This document shows, one piece after another, positions 63,621 through 64,000 of a DNA stretch of 64,000 nt (position 1 is its first letter; each line of letters begins with the position of its first letter). The stretch is taken from NCBI GenBank assembly GCA_038206235.1, contig JBBRBB010000017.1, positions 1 to 64,000 of the forward strand, given 5' to 3'. This DNA is from JBBRBB01 sp038206235 (GTDB taxonomy: Bacteria > Bacteroidota > Bacteroidia > Chitinophagales > Chitinophagaceae). A program made the position numbers and the translations under genes. Below the pieces are notes generated by a model. The model was not told where the DNA came from and ran no database searches. It worked only from the letters and a program-made list of their open reading frames with translations.

Positions 63621-64000
63621 ATGCTTATGACCGAACCAAAAAGATTATTTGACTGTATAGAATATCAATTGCAAAAATTTGCAAAGAATGATATGCTTGC
63701 CGCTAAAATAAATGGCGTATGGAAAACATACAGCACTGCCGATGTGCAGCAAACAGTAAATAAATTTAGCGCCGGTTTATTGCAGATGGGTATTAGCGGA
63801 AATGACATGAGCGATGAAGGCACTGATAAAATTGCAATCATCAGCAACAATAGACCCGAGTGGCTTTTTGCAGATATGGCCGTGCAACAAACAGGTGCCG
63901 TGCTTGTGCCAATTTATCCAACAACAAATCCACTCGAACTGCAATTTATTTTGAACGATGCATCCGCTAAATACATTTTTGTAAGCAATAAAGAGCTGTA
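63621..64000 (+). CDS. Long-chain acyl-CoA synthetase (AMP-forming), 5' part only
   Basis: The first 126 codons of an adenylate-forming enzyme are visible; the gene continues beyond the window. The N-terminus reads TEPKRLFDCIEYQLQKF, then INGVWKTYSTADVQQTVNKF and DKIAIISNNRPEWLFADMAV, followed by QQTGAVLVPIYPTTNPLELQ. These are the typical first motifs of fatty acid-CoA ligases. The ATP-binding loop and the adenylation signature would lie further on. Start: ATG at 63621 or 63627. Confidence 0.88.
   Translation, partial: MLMTEPKRLFDCIEYQLQKFAKNDMLAAKINGVWKTYSTADVQQTVNKFSAGLLQMGISGNDMSDEGTDKIAIISNNRPEWLFADMAVQQTGAVLVPIYPTTNPLELQFILNDASAKYIFVSNKEL

Overview
The window comes from a chromosome of the phylum Bacteroidota, most likely family Chitinophagaceae. 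Four things point there: C-terminal type IX secretion (T9SS) sorting domains; the cluster nadK - DUF6089 - uppS - bamA - two OmpH/Skp genes; the order rplM-rpsI-rpsB-tsf; and a TamB gene followed by a lipoprotein TamA homologue (TamL). The DNA is AT-rich, genes rarely have Shine-Dalgarno sites, and a few starts are preceded by TAnnTTTG-like promoters. No tRNA, rRNA or CRISPR array was recognised. Family assignments come from reading motifs, not from database searches.

Layout. 1-4.9 kb is a decayed accessory region: the 3' end of a T9SS-secreted protein with its terminator, a group II intron remnant without its protein, a fragment of an epoxide-hydrolase-like gene, and a nested wreck in which an IS91-like HUH transposase and a tyrosine recombinase share a strand and the recombinase is interrupted by a broken ISNCY-like transposase. 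4.9-15.3 kb holds secreted or periplasmic enzymes: an M28/PSMA-like peptidase, a vanadium-haloperoxidase-like lipoprotein plus a broken second copy, a delta-60 repeat protein, an esterase, and a dipeptide epimerase with a small membrane protein. 15.4-20.7 kb has an aldehyde dehydrogenase, a glutathione peroxidase flanked by two tandem-repeat arrays, a Bax-inhibitor-1 protein and a 2-oxoacid:ferredoxin oxidoreductase alpha subunit with no adjacent beta subunit.

20.9-28.3 kb is the envelope biogenesis cluster on the minus strand. 28.6-39.9 kb adds an AI-2E-type transporter, two small membrane genes, TamB, TamL and MurA. 40.1-46.8 kb carries a large secreted quinoprotein-like protein, a DUF5916 protein and a fused remnant of a two-component system. 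47-49.9 kb is the rplM-rpsI-rpsB-tsf ribosomal operon. 50.1-51.3 kb is a decayed array of small coiled-coil/membrane genes and an XRE regulator remnant. 51.4-58.5 kb is a complete tetR-tolC-MFP-RND efflux operon with a candidate operator. 58.6-64 kb ends with a cupin, DUF502, serC-DUF1015-TPR and the start of an acyl-CoA synthetase.

Most of the window is conserved housekeeping DNA, and I see no complete new defence or biosynthetic system. The unusual material lies in how the genes are edited by repeats and decay: short tandem repeats inside or at the ends of coding sequences (uppS tail, a signal peptide, the gpx stop codon), a hairpin repeat family containing GGTC(A/T)GAC, fused or displaced gene parts, and a three-copy small membrane gene array with one intact member.
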